Part shown: one piece after another, positions 45,685-54,054 of the stretch | Layout of the letters: the number at the start of each line of letters is the position of its first letter | Numbering within the stretch: the first letter of the stretch is position 1 | NCBI RefSeq assembly: GCF_004366715.1 | Contig: NZ_SOQZ01000005.1 | Span: 1-64,000, forward strand | Length of the DNA stretch: 64,000 bases | Origin: Meridianimaribacter flavus | GTDB lineage: Bacteria > Bacteroidota > Bacteroidia > Flavobacteriales > Flavobacteriaceae | Direction of reading: 5' to 3' | Made by a program: the position numbers and the translations under genes | Notes under the pieces: model-generated | What the model was told of the DNA's origin: nothing | The model's database searches: none | Seen by the model: the letters and a program-made list of their open reading frames with translations, nothing else

Positions 45685-47166
45685 ATGCAAAATTTTAAAC
45701 TAAAACTCCTTGGTTTAGCACTTCTTTTAAGTGTTCAAGGATTTTCACAAGACAATATTTTTTTAAGCCGTGATTTTTGGGATACTAAACCTACACCTAA
45801 GGTTATTGACCAAAAAATAAAAGAGGGCAACAATCCTGCTGAGGCAAACAGGAATAATTTTGATGGTGTAGTGTATGCGATTTTACAAAACGCACCATTA
45901 GAAACCATTATTCACCTTCAATCTCAAGAAGGAAATGATGCTAACAAATTAACTCACGATGGTAGAACGTATATTTTTTGGGCTGCCTACAAAGGAAATA
46001 TAGAGTTTATGAAGCACCTTTTAAAACAAGGGGCTAAAACCGACTTAACTGACGATAAAGGAAACACCATTTTAAACTTTGCCGCTGGTTCAGGTCAGCA
46101 AAACACTGAGGTATACGAGCTTTGTATTAAAAATGGAGCAAACCCAAAAGTAGACCTAAATCCTGATGGAGCTAACGCTTTATTATTGTCGGCTCCTTAT
46201 GATTCAGATTTTAAATTGTTAGACTATTTCGTGTCCAAAGGTGTAGATTTAAAAAGCACTGACGCCAATGGTAATGATGCCTTTAACTATGTTGCTAAAA
46301 CAGGAAATATTGATCTAATGGATAAGCTTATAGCTAAAGGGATTAAAGGAAACGACCAAGCATTTATGTTTGCTGCTTATGGAACACGTGGAAAAACCAA
46401 TGGTTTAGAAGTGTATAAATATCTAGAAGAAAAAGGATTAAAGCCTAATTCAACAAACCACGAAGGTGTTTCGCCCCTGCATGTGCTTGCTTCACGATCA
46501 AAAGATACTGAAGTCATTAATTACTTTTTAGAAAATGGATTAAATGTAAACGCTAAAGATCACAATGGTAATACACCATTTTTAAATGCAGCTTCTAGAA
46601 ACGACTTAGCTATAGTAAGCTTGTTGTACGATAATAAACTTGAAAACATTAATCAAGCTAATAAAAAAGGAGAAACCCCTTTAATGCTTGCAATGCAAAA
46701 CAATAGTCCAGAGGTTGTCAATTTCTTGATAGAAAAAGAAGCTAATTTAGAACTAGTAGATGCTGATGGTAACAATCTAGCTTACTATGTTATTAGTGGT
46801 TATTCAAACAGAAATAAAGACGGTTTCTTAAAAAAGTTAGACCTAGTAAAGACTACAGAGTTAGACCTAAAAGCACCTCAAAAAAATGGAAATACTTGGT
46901 ATCATTTAGCTGTTGAAAAAAACAGTTTAGAGCTTTTAAAAATGGCTACTGAATTTGGTCAAGATATCAATGCAAAAAACAAAGAAGGGAATACAGCTTT
47001 GTTAATTGCAGCGATGAAAGCAAAAGACGATAGTATTTTAAAATTCCTGATAGAGCAAGGAGCTGATAAAAAAATCACTACCGATTTTGATGAAACAGCT
47101 TACGATTTAGCTTCAGAAAATGAGCTACTAAAAGAGAATAATGTTTCAATTAAATTCTTAAAATAA
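45685..47166 (+). CDS. Exported ankyrin-repeat protein
   Basis: This 493-residue protein has a signal peptide (LLGLALLLSVQGFSQ) and about ten ankyrin repeats over residues 80-490, seen as repeats of the form DGRTYIFWAAYKGNIEFMKHLLKQGA, NGNTPFLNAASRNDLAIVSLLYDN and KEGNTALLIAAMKAKDDSILKFLIEQGA. It should be a periplasmic or surface scaffold. It begins 1 base after the DUF6607 stop codon. Its role with the reductase is unknown; a perfect 16-bp inverted repeat follows the gene. Confidence 0.9.
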   Translation: MQNFKLKLLGLALLLSVQGFSQDNIFLSRDFWDTKPTPKVIDQKIKEGNNPAEANRNNFDGVVYAILQNAPLETIIHLQSQEGNDANKLTHDGRTYIFWAAYKGNIEFMKHLLKQGAKTDLTDDKGNTILNFAAGSGQQNTEVYELCIKNGANPKVDLNPDGANALLLSAPYDSDFKLLDYFVSKGVDLKSTDANGNDAFNYVAKTGNIDLMDKLIAKGIKGNDQAFMFAAYGTRGKTNGLEVYKYLEEKGLKPNSTNHEGVSPLHVLASRSKDTEVINYFLENGLNVNAKDHNGNTPFLNAASRNDLAIVSLLYDNKLENINQANKKGETPLMLAMQNNSPEVVNFLIEKEANLELVDADGNNLAYYVISGYSNRNKDGFLKKLDLVKTTELDLKAPQKNGNTWYHLAVEKNSLELLKMATEFGQDINAKNKEGNTALLIAAMKAKDDSILKFLIEQGADKKITTDFDETAYDLASENELLKENNVSIKFLK

Positions 47167-47173
47167 AATTTAT

Positions 47174-47232
47174 TGTCTGTTCGAGCGCAGTCGAGAACTT
47201 TTAGTTAGGTCTCGACTGCGCTCGACCTGACA
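47174..47232. repeat. REP-like element with perfect 16-bp inverted arms
   Basis: TCGAGCGCAGTCGAGA (47181-47196) and TCTCGACTGCGCTCGA (47210-47225) pair perfectly around a 13-base loop, inside outer TGTC...GACA ends. In the operon it lies between the ankyrin and DUF2271 genes, so it may attenuate or stabilise the transcript. Related in its ends to the repeats at 9151, 10717 and 58818. Confidence 0.9.
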
Positions 47233-47250
47233 CTTACTAATAATTAAAAC

Positions 47251-47733
47251 ATGAAATTAAAACATATAACCCTTTTAAGCATTTTAGTTTTAGGATTGGT
47301 ATCCTTTACAACCTTAACAGAATCTACCAAGTATAAGTGTATGATTCAAATGACGAATTATACAGGAGAAGGCGCTTACATTGTGATTTCGTTAATCAAT
47401 CCAGAAGGCGCTTATGAAAAAACCTTGTATGTAAAAGGTGATGACGATGAGTGGTACAATACGGTTGAAGAATGGTGGCAATTTTATGGCAAAAAACGTC
47501 ATAATATTGATGCAATCACAGGCGCAACAGTTGCTGGTGGCGAACGCGCTATAGAAGTGATAGATATTGAAGACTCTAAAATAGATGCAGGTTACAGCAT
47601 CCGTTTTGAAACCGCTGTTGAAGATGATGAATATTTTGTTGATGATGTACAATTCCCATTAACAACAGAAAACATCAAAGGAAAACACGAAGGTAAAGGC
47701 TTTATTCGCTATATTAGAATGATGCCGAATTAA
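47251..47733 (+). CDS. DUF2271 family exported protein
   Basis: This 160-residue protein has a signal peptide (ITLLSILVLGLVSFTTL). DUF2271 landmarks are YIVISLINPEGAYEKTLYVKGDDDEWYN, DAITGATVAGGERAIEVID and the C-terminal GKGFIRYIRMMPN. The beta-rich domain occurs mostly next to PepSY reductases, as here (9-base gap). It probably works with the reductase in the periplasm; its ligand is unknown. Confidence 0.85.
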   Translation: MKLKHITLLSILVLGLVSFTTLTESTKYKCMIQMTNYTGEGAYIVISLINPEGAYEKTLYVKGDDDEWYNTVEEWWQFYGKKRHNIDAITGATVAGGERAIEVIDIEDSKIDAGYSIRFETAVEDDEYFVDDVQFPLTTENIKGKHEGKGFIRYIRMMPN

Positions 47734-47742
47734 TAATAAATT

Positions 47743-49926
47743 ATGACCATATCCATTTGGAGATACAGTCACCTTGCGTTGGCTGTATCTTCTTTTGTTT
47801 TTATCGTTTTAGCTTCTGTAACCGGAATTCTTCTGGCATTTCAGCCTATTTCCGAACAATTAGAACCTTACCATGTTGCCGATTTAGACAACATCACACT
47901 TGCTGAAACTCTTACAGTTTTTCAAGAGACTTATCCTGAAATTATTGACATAAAAGTTGATGGTAATGATTTTGTGGTTGCCTCTGTATTTACTGAAGAA
48001 GGAAACGATTTAAGTGGTTATTTTAATCCTGTTACTGCCCAATATCTTGGCGAAGAGCTAAAACCATCACCTTTTTTTCAATGGGTAACCAATTTCCATA
48101 GGTCGTTATTCTTAAAAAGCGTCGGCCGATTTTTTGTAGGTTTATGCTCATTCTTATTGTGCTTAATTGCTGTTACTGGAACTGTCCTAATCATAAAGCG
48201 ACAACGTGGTTTTAAGCGCTTTTTTTCAAAAATAATTAATGAAGATTTTAACCAGTATTGGCATGTCGTTTTGGGGCGTTTGTCTTTAATTCCAATCATC
48301 ATTATTACGGTTACAGGTGTGTATTTATCGTTAGAAAAGTTTGATGCTTTACCAGAAGCTGAAATGTCACATCAAGTAGATTTTGATGCGCTTTCTGAAA
48401 CGCCAAAACAACCGTTATCACATTTTGAAGTGTTTAAAAACACACCACTTTCTAAAGTAAAAGCTATTGAATTCCCTTTTTCTAGTGATGTAGAAGATTA
48501 TTTCACAGTAAAATTAAAGAATAAGGAGTTGCTTGTTAATCAGTTTACAGGCGATGTTTTAAGTGATATACAACTACCTAATGTCACGCTGTTTTCTAAT
48601 TTAAGTGTGAATTTACACACGGGAAAAGGCAGTATTTTATGGTCTATTATTTTAGCCATTGCTACGGCAAATATTCTGTTTTTTATCTATTCTGGGTTTG
48701 CCATGACTTTAAAACGTCGTAAAAGCCGATTGAAAAATAAGTTCAAACCTCAAGATGCCGAAATTGTTATTCTTGTGGGTTCAGAAAACGGAAGTACGAT
48801 AAACTATGCCAATGCATTTTACAAACAACTTATTGCTACTGGAAAAAAAGCAGTAATTACCGAAATGAATACATACACGCAGTATCCAAAAGCAAAGCAT
48901 TTGGTAATAATGACAGCGACTTATGGTCAAGGCGATGCACCAACAAACGCCAATATGTTTTTACAAAAACTACAATCGGAAACCAATGCAAGCACCTTGC
49001 AGTTTTCAGTAGTTGGATTTGGCTCGTTAGCATATCCTGATTTTTGCCAATTTGCATTTGATGCTGATAAAGCCTTACAGCAATTATTTCAACAAGATGT
49101 TTCTGTGTTTACCATCAATGACAAGTCGGTTGAAGCGTTTAATCAATGGGTCAATCAGTGGTGCGACGCTACAGGAATTACTGTAAATATTCCGCAAGAG
49201 CAATTAGTGACCAAACCCAAACAGCTTAAAAAATTTAAGGTAGTCAGCAAAACAGAAACCAATACTGATGACACGTTTTTTATCACCTTAAAACCTAAAA
49301 AGCACCATCAATTTACTTCGGGCGATTTATTGGCTATCTATCCAAAAAACGATTATAGAGAGCGTTTGTATTCTATAGGAAAAGTAAACGGAAATGTTCA
49401 TTTGAGCGTGAAGTTACATAATAAAGGTTTAGGTTCTGGATTTTTATATAACGCTGAAATAGGCTCAAAACTAAAAGCGCGTTTGGTGAAAAATTCTGCA
49501 TTTCATTTTCCTAAAAAAGCAAAACCTGTGATTATGATTGCAAACGGAACTGGAATTGCACCATTTCTTGGAATGCTTCAGCAGAACAAAAAAACAGAAA
49601 CCCATTTATATTTTGGACTGCGAACAACGGAATCATTTAAGATGTATAAAACGCAAATAGATGACCTTATTTATGAAAAAAAATTAAGTAATTTTAAGTT
49701 AGCTTTATCTAGGGAAGGAATGAGACAATATGTTCAGGACAAATTACATAATGACGCAAAATTTATTGCAGAAACGCTTTACAATAATGGTGTGATTATG
49801 ATTTGTGGTTCGCTAGCAATGCACAAAGGTGTAATAAGTGTTTTAGAGGATATTGTTACGACTTACAATAACAAACCGTTGAGCTATTATCAAAATAATC
49901 AACAAATAAAAAGCGACTGCTATTAA
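47743..49926 (+). CDS. PepSY-flavodoxin-FAD/NAD(P) oxidoreductase
   Basis: The 727-residue membrane protein has an N-terminal PepSY-TM module with four helices (about 10-30, 130-152, 180-205 and 300-320). A flavodoxin-like FMN domain lies at about 340-480 (EIVILVGSENGSTINYANAF, YGQGDAPTNANMFLQ). A ferredoxin-reductase FAD/NADPH part follows to the end (RERLYSIGKVNG with the RxYS FAD motif, IANGTGIAPFLGM for NADPH). This is the sulfite-reductase-alpha type of electron chain and should pass electrons from NADPH to a periplasmic acceptor, such as iron or heme complexes (inference). It is the last gene of the operon, converging on cvpA. Confidence 0.9.
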   Translation: MTISIWRYSHLALAVSSFVFIVLASVTGILLAFQPISEQLEPYHVADLDNITLAETLTVFQETYPEIIDIKVDGNDFVVASVFTEEGNDLSGYFNPVTAQYLGEELKPSPFFQWVTNFHRSLFLKSVGRFFVGLCSFLLCLIAVTGTVLIIKRQRGFKRFFSKIINEDFNQYWHVVLGRLSLIPIIIITVTGVYLSLEKFDALPEAEMSHQVDFDALSETPKQPLSHFEVFKNTPLSKVKAIEFPFSSDVEDYFTVKLKNKELLVNQFTGDVLSDIQLPNVTLFSNLSVNLHTGKGSILWSIILAIATANILFFIYSGFAMTLKRRKSRLKNKFKPQDAEIVILVGSENGSTINYANAFYKQLIATGKKAVITEMNTYTQYPKAKHLVIMTATYGQGDAPTNANMFLQKLQSETNASTLQFSVVGFGSLAYPDFCQFAFDADKALQQLFQQDVSVFTINDKSVEAFNQWVNQWCDATGITVNIPQEQLVTKPKQLKKFKVVSKTETNTDDTFFITLKPKKHHQFTSGDLLAIYPKNDYRERLYSIGKVNGNVHLSVKLHNKGLGSGFLYNAEIGSKLKARLVKNSAFHFPKKAKPVIMIANGTGIAPFLGMLQQNKKTETHLYFGLRTTESFKMYKTQIDDLIYEKKLSNFKLALSREGMRQYVQDKLHNDAKFIAETLYNNGVIMICGSLAMHKGVISVLEDIVTTYNNKPLSYYQNNQQIKSDCY

Positions 49927-50462
49927 GTATCGCTTTGTTCTTGAGTGTCTTCAGGGACAGCTTCTTCATCAACGTCTTTTCCTTTGTTTAAAATACTTGG
50001 AAACAACATAGGAGCTAAAGATTTTACAGGTTTGTAAAGAATAGACGTTTCTAAATCTTCTTCATCTGCAAACGGAATGGTGTTGTTCATATTGTCAAAA
50101 ACAATAAGCAATATGCTTAATATTAACCCAATTTTAAGTGCACCAAATACACCTCCCAAAAGTTTGTTTAAAATTCCTAAAGCAGCAAAATCAGCTAGTT
50201 TAGTTAAGGCTTTTCCTGCTAAAGCAATTGCCAAAACAATAACTACAAACGTAATGGCAAAGGCAAGAATGTTTACATATTTTTCATCCCAATCTACACT
50301 ATCTTCAAAAAAAGAAGCAGCATAATCACTAAAATGAATGGCGCCATAAACACCAGCAACCAAAGCTACAAGTGAAGCAACTTCAACAAAAAGCCCTTTA
50401 AAAAGCCCTCTTACAAGTCCAAAAAGCAACAATGCTCCTAAAACAATATCAATAACAGCCAT
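49923..50462 (-). CDS. CvpA family membrane protein
   Basis: The 179-residue protein begins MAVIDIVLGALLLFGLVRG when started at 50462. This fits the CvpA family better than an ATG 18 bases earlier. It has four hydrophobic segments, the loop GAIHFSDYAASFFED, and FAALGILNKLLGGVFGALKIGLILSILL. It overlaps the end of the convergent reductase gene by four bases. CvpA proteins influence colicin V export, biofilm and envelope stress; the role here is unknown. The C-terminal tail is acidic (EEAVPEDTQEQSDT). Confidence 0.88.
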   Translation of the reverse strand: MAVIDIVLGALLLFGLVRGLFKGLFVEVASLVALVAGVYGAIHFSDYAASFFEDSVDWDEKYVNILAFAITFVVIVLAIALAGKALTKLADFAALGILNKLLGGVFGALKIGLILSILLIVFDNMNNTIPFADEEDLETSILYKPVKSLAPMLFPSILNKGKDVDEEAVPEDTQEQSDT

Positions 50463-50525
50463 TATGTTAATTTTTTTCAAATATAACTTTTTAATAGTTA
50501 AAAATATTGTGCCTTAAATTTGTTA

Positions 50526-50545
50526 GTTCTAGCCAAGTCTAGAAC
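50526..50545. repeat. Inverted repeat GTTCTAG/CTAGAAC
   Basis: Seven-base perfect arms with a 6-base spacer between cvpA and the next gene. No long T tract follows, so it could be an operator or a weak terminator. Confidence 0.45.
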
Positions 50546-50613
50546 AGCTAGATTATAAGTAAAACTTTTTTTAAGGTTTCTGTTACCTTGTAGGTTTAAA
50601 TATCAAGGTTTTT

Positions 50614-50621
50614 TAACTTTG
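50614..50621 (+). promoter_or_regulatory. -7 element (TAACTTTG) with TTG upstream
   Basis: Exact TAnnTTTG, with TTG at 50588-50590 (23-base spacer). The leader would contain the 5' hairpin at 50638-50658. Confidence 0.5.
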
Positions 50622-50637
50622 CAACTTAATTAAATTG

Positions 50638-50658
50638 AGATTCCTGCTTTGGTAGGAA
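50638..50658 (+). repeat. 5'-leader hairpin, copy 2
   Basis: AGATTCCTGCTTTGGTAGGAA begins directly before the start region of the 118-residue protein gene (start at 50666). It matches the copy upstream of the AlbA_2 gene at 17 of 21 bases or better and has the same orientation relative to the gene. Confidence 0.6.
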
Positions 50659-50665
50659 AATATAT

Positions 50666-51022
50666 ATGTCTAGAGACGAACAGTTAAAACAACGATGGGA
50701 ACTTTTGGTTAACAAGCTGTCTGTACAGTTTGCTGATGGCGACACGTTAGATTTAGATGCCATTATATACCTTATTGGCGTTCAGGAATTAGGACAAATA
50801 CACCGTCGTTTTAAAAAAGACCACAAACTAGATTTAATGCATATTGCCATATGTAGGTTGTTAGAACCTTATGGGTATTATGAATTTGATTTTTTTGATG
50901 ACGATGGTTGGCCACATTATAAAGTAAAAGAACAATTGCCTCACCTTAAAGCAGGTGAGCAAAGTATTTTAATGAAAGAAGCCATTGTCAATTATTTTTT
51001 GGAAGCTGAGTTTATTGAATAG
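50666..51022 (+). CDS. Conserved flavobacterial 118-residue protein
   Basis: A soluble 118-residue protein with no recognised domain. Typical sequence: MSRDEQLKQRWELLVNKLSVQF, LDLDAIIYLIGVQELGQIHRRFKKDHKLDLMHIAICRLLEPYGYYEFDFFDDDGWPHYK. The helical N-terminal half and the acidic GWPHYK region look like a compact fold. It lies 33 bases before pheS with its own candidate promoter, and pheS has another. The genes are probably linked in Flavobacteriaceae, but the function is unknown. Confidence 0.75.
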   Translation: MSRDEQLKQRWELLVNKLSVQFADGDTLDLDAIIYLIGVQELGQIHRRFKKDHKLDLMHIAICRLLEPYGYYEFDFFDDDGWPHYKVKEQLPHLKAGEQSILMKEAIVNYFLEAEFIE

Positions 51023-51028
51023 ATTTAC

Positions 51029-51036
51029 TAAATTTG
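51029..51036 (+). promoter_or_regulatory. -7 element (TAAATTTG) before pheS
   Basis: Exact TAnnTTTG match inside the 33-base gap before pheS, 19 bases before its start codon. Confidence 0.45.
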
Positions 51037-51055
51037 CACTCATTTTATTGATATC

Positions 51056-52075
51056 ATGATAGACAAGATTAAAGCGCTTATTGCTGAAGCAGAAGCATTC
51101 AAAGCTGAAACTAAAGATGAAGTTGAAGCATTTAGAATTAAATACCTTGGAAAAAAAGGGTTGCTTAATGATTATTTTAAAGAATTTAAAAATGTAGCTA
51201 ACGACCAGAAAAAAGAATTTGGTCAAGTTATCAATGCTTTAAAAAAGACTGCTGAAGATAAAGTAAACGCTTTAAAAGAAGAGCTAGAGAGTAAAGAAGA
51301 AGATAAAGGTATTTATGGTGATTTGTCTCGTCCTGGAGAACCTATTGAAATAGGTGCGCGTCATCCAATATCTATTGTAAAAAATCAGATTATTGATATC
51401 TTTTCACGTATTGGGTTTAATGTAAGCGAAGGTCCAGAAATTGAAGACGATTGGCACAATTTTACAGCGTTGAACTTGCCAGAATACCATCCAGCACGTG
51501 ATATGCAGGATACGTTTTTTATTCAAACCAATCCAGATATCTTATTGCGTACGCATACCAGTTCGGTACAAGTGCGTTATATGGAAAACAATAAACCACC
51601 AATTCGAACTATTTCACCAGGTCGTGTTTACAGAAACGAAGCAATATCTGCGCGTTCGCACTGCTTTTTTCATCAAGTAGAAGGTTTGTATATAGATAAA
51701 GACGTGAGTTTTGCTGACCTTAAGCAAACGCTTCAATATTTCACTACTGAAATGTTTGGAAAAAGTAAAATACGTTTACGTCCGTCGTATTTCCCGTTTA
51801 CAGAACCAAGTGCAGAAGTAGATGTATATTGGGGACTTGAAACGGAAGTAGATTACCGTATTACAAAAGGAACAGGTTGGTTAGAAATTATGGGTTGCGG
51901 TATGGTAGATCCTAATGTGTTAGAAAACTGTGGTATTGATTCTAAAGAATATTCAGGGTTTGCATTTGGTATGGGAATAGATCGTATTGCCATGCTACTA
52001 CACCAAATAGGTGATATACGTTTGTTAAGCGAAAATGATGTGCGCTTTTTAGAGCAGTTTAAGTCTTCGATTTAA
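51056..52075 (+). CDS. pheS: Phenylalanine-tRNA ligase alpha subunit
   Basis: This 339-residue protein charges tRNA-Phe as part of an alpha2-beta2 enzyme with PheT. The N-terminal coiled-coil arm (about 1-100) is followed by the class II catalytic core: RHPISIVKNQI, FSRIGFNVSEGPEIEDDWHNF, motif 2 FFHQVEGLYID, and motif 3 AFGMGIDRIAMLL. The length and all motifs are normal, so it should be functional. The gene ends just before the cassette island, and its 3' end is very close to the decayed element at 52084. Confidence 0.97.
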   Translation: MIDKIKALIAEAEAFKAETKDEVEAFRIKYLGKKGLLNDYFKEFKNVANDQKKEFGQVINALKKTAEDKVNALKEELESKEEDKGIYGDLSRPGEPIEIGARHPISIVKNQIIDIFSRIGFNVSEGPEIEDDWHNFTALNLPEYHPARDMQDTFFIQTNPDILLRTHTSSVQVRYMENNKPPIRTISPGRVYRNEAISARSHCFFHQVEGLYIDKDVSFADLKQTLQYFTTEMFGKSKIRLRPSYFPFTEPSAEVDVYWGLETEVDYRITKGTGWLEIMGCGMVDPNVLENCGIDSKEYSGFAFGMGIDRIAMLLHQIGDIRLLSENDVRFLEQFKSSI

Positions 52076-52083
52076 AGTTTAGG

Positions 52084-52158
52084 GATTCGTTGCGTAAAAT
52101 CTGATGGATTTCCTATGAATAAATCGGAAGCAATGAACTATACACGTTGTTGTGTGCA
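52084..52158 (-). repeat. Attenuated attC-like element of cassette A
   Basis: On the plus strand GATTCGTTGCG, an inner AAATC-tgatg-GATTT hairpin, and GCAATGAACTATACACGTTGTTGTGTGCA resemble the two half-stems of the full elements. The left outer arm (expected RYYYAAC then GGTCTCGGC) is absent, replaced by the 3' end of pheS. Confidence 0.6.
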
Positions 52159-52169
52159 GTTATTATACA

Positions 52170-53828
52170 TTAACGAATATAGACCAAAGTACCAAGGGTA
52201 GAAGCAATATTGATTGTATTTTCATTAACAACATAAATTTGCCCACCACCATTACTTGTTGAATAAGTATATGTATTGTTACCATTTGAATTATAATTAC
52301 CAGCAAGTAAAAGTTGATTTGGATTATTAAAACAAAAGTTAGTATCCGCACATTCATTATTACTGCAAAAATTAAAAATTTGGTTAAATCCGACAGAAAG
52401 AGAAAAAGTGTTTTGAGAAAATATTGCTGGTGTGCCATAATATGTAAATCCACCATAGGTTGTGTTCCCACTTTCATCACAAGACTGAGTGCTATTATAT
52501 TGATTAGCAAAATAATTACTTACCTGAACTAAAGTCCATTGACCTGATAAGTCAATTTCTCCGCATTCTTGTACATCGTTACCGATAGCATTATAACAAC
52601 ATTCTGAAATACTTGTAGTCTGTGCCCATTGGACAGAGAAATTAAACGTATTGGCTCCATTCGAAATAAAATTAAAGGCAGTATTAATAAAATTCCATTG
52701 TTTTATAAATTTATTAAACCAACTATAATTAATATTAATACCCGAGTTTGTTCCACAAGTTACTATTCCATCTAGATTGTTTAATATAGTGCTATTTGCG
52801 GAGTACAATATTGTCCCTATTCCAGCATTGGAATTGCTTGAGACGTCTGATATAGTTTGTACAGTTGATAAGATATTGTTCCTGATTGTCGACAAACATG
52901 CAACGTCGTTGTTATCCAACAATGGTATTAAAGTAAGAAGCAAATTATTGCTGAAAGTACCTAAGTTTTCATAAAATGCTTTATCATGCTCAGTGCTACC
53001 ATCTCCAAAACCAGGTTTACCTGTATAAAATTTGAATGTAAAATCACCATCTCCCTCAAGTGTATAAATTACTTCGACTGGATCGTCAAATGTTCCTCCA
53101 TTGCCTGAGAGAATATCCTCCACAGAATTCGGAACTAGTTGTACACCTTTTACCAACAACTCATCTATTTTAACATCATCTTTTAGAACACTTATAACGG
53201 TTGAATAGGCATTCGGTAAATTTCCTTGTCCTGGGCTAAAGGATAAAAGTCTTCCGGCACTGTTTACCAAAACAGGAATACCTTCTTGATTGGCTGATCT
53301 TGAACTTGCAGATTGAAAAAGTGAAGTTAGAGCATTTTGCAGCTCAGAATTAGTTTGATCGAACAAAGGTCTATTCGTAAGTAGGTTTTCTTCGATTTCT
53401 TGAAGCAAAGGCGTGAAGTTACTATCATTTAAAACAGAATCTATAAAATCTTGTTTGCCATTTTCTGACAGAAAGACTATACTTGGAGACATCATCACCA
53501 GTGCCAATGCAGTGGAATTTGCATCTATGTTGTTATTCGGTCTGTTTGGATAATGGTATCCCATTAAAATAGTTTCGTTCAATTCGTTTTCAACGTATAT
53601 ACCTGTGAAATCATTACCAATCTTAGTTTGAAATTCCCCATCAACTACATTAGTTTGATCAATAGAGGTACTTACTGTTAATGAGTTCACATTTATCGAA
53701 CTTTCAGGTGGTAGAATTATCTCACCATTGAAACTTAATAAATTATTATCTGTATTATCCATCGATTTATCATCTTCAGAACAAGATGTTAGAACAACTG
53801 ATATTAGGATAAAAAGTAATTTTTTCAT
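52170..53828 (-). CDS. Unknown lipoprotein in cassette A
   Basis: A 552-residue protein with a lipoprotein signal (LLFILISVVLTSC) and an acidic SEDDKSMDNTDNN stretch. The mature part has no recognised domain, but several regions suggest beta-rich structure (TLVQVSNYFANQYNS, GNYNSNGNNTYTYSTSNGGG). Cysteine pairs (ECCYN, CSNNECADTNFC) occur in the C-terminal third and could bind metal or form disulfides. It starts 89 bases from the core at 53917-53926, the longest leader of the three cassette genes. Function unknown. Confidence 0.7.
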   Translation of the reverse strand: MKKLLFILISVVLTSCSEDDKSMDNTDNNLLSFNGEIILPPESSINVNSLTVSTSIDQTNVVDGEFQTKIGNDFTGIYVENELNETILMGYHYPNRPNNNIDANSTALALVMMSPSIVFLSENGKQDFIDSVLNDSNFTPLLQEIEENLLTNRPLFDQTNSELQNALTSLFQSASSRSANQEGIPVLVNSAGRLLSFSPGQGNLPNAYSTVISVLKDDVKIDELLVKGVQLVPNSVEDILSGNGGTFDDPVEVIYTLEGDGDFTFKFYTGKPGFGDGSTEHDKAFYENLGTFSNNLLLTLIPLLDNNDVACLSTIRNNILSTVQTISDVSSNSNAGIGTILYSANSTILNNLDGIVTCGTNSGININYSWFNKFIKQWNFINTAFNFISNGANTFNFSVQWAQTTSISECCYNAIGNDVQECGEIDLSGQWTLVQVSNYFANQYNSTQSCDESGNTTYGGFTYYGTPAIFSQNTFSLSVGFNQIFNFCSNNECADTNFCFNNPNQLLLAGNYNSNGNNTYTYSTSNGGGQIYVVNENTINIASTLGTLVYIR

Positions 53829-53916
53829 TATTCAATTTATTGATTAATAGCTCATTAAAAGTAATAAAAATATTAATAACTTAAATACGCCTAAGAGGAG
53901 TACTGTCACTCAAAAT

Positions 53917-54054
53917 TGCACACAACGGTCTCGGCTATGATTTCGTTGTGGAATCATTCGCAGGATTGTTCCACTTAGAAATCAGCTTTTTGATTAATAG
54001 TTTTATTTTGGTGTGGCATAAAACCGCAATGAATTATAGCCATTGTTGGGCATA
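53917..54054 (-). repeat. Intact attC-like element of cassette B
   Basis: Plus strand: core TGCACACAAC (53917-53926), GGTCTCGGCTATGATTTCGTTG, an inner hairpin GTGGAA...TTCCAC, then GCAATGAATTATAGCC and core GTTGGGCATA (54045-54054). The left and right arms pair over GGCTAT.ATT.C.TTG with G-T pairs and one extra T, so this strand folds better than its complement. Length and ends fit attC-type sites. Confidence 0.75.

Larger units (their letters stand above)
52078..53925 (-). mobile_element. Cassette A (lipoprotein), end of attC-like array
   Basis: Read on the minus strand the unit starts at TT of the core GTTGTGTGCA (minus of 53917-53926), contains the lipoprotein gene, and ends with a decayed attC-like element. 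The plus strand of its own element begins GTTGTGTGCA (52149-52158), the exact complement of the core at its other end. It is the cassette next to pheS. Confidence 0.6.

Noticed and set aside
53930-54050. Reading the attC-like elements as simple rho-independent terminators
   Set aside because: They are too long, have no T tract, and their ends match the cores of neighbouring cassettes, which a terminator would not explain.
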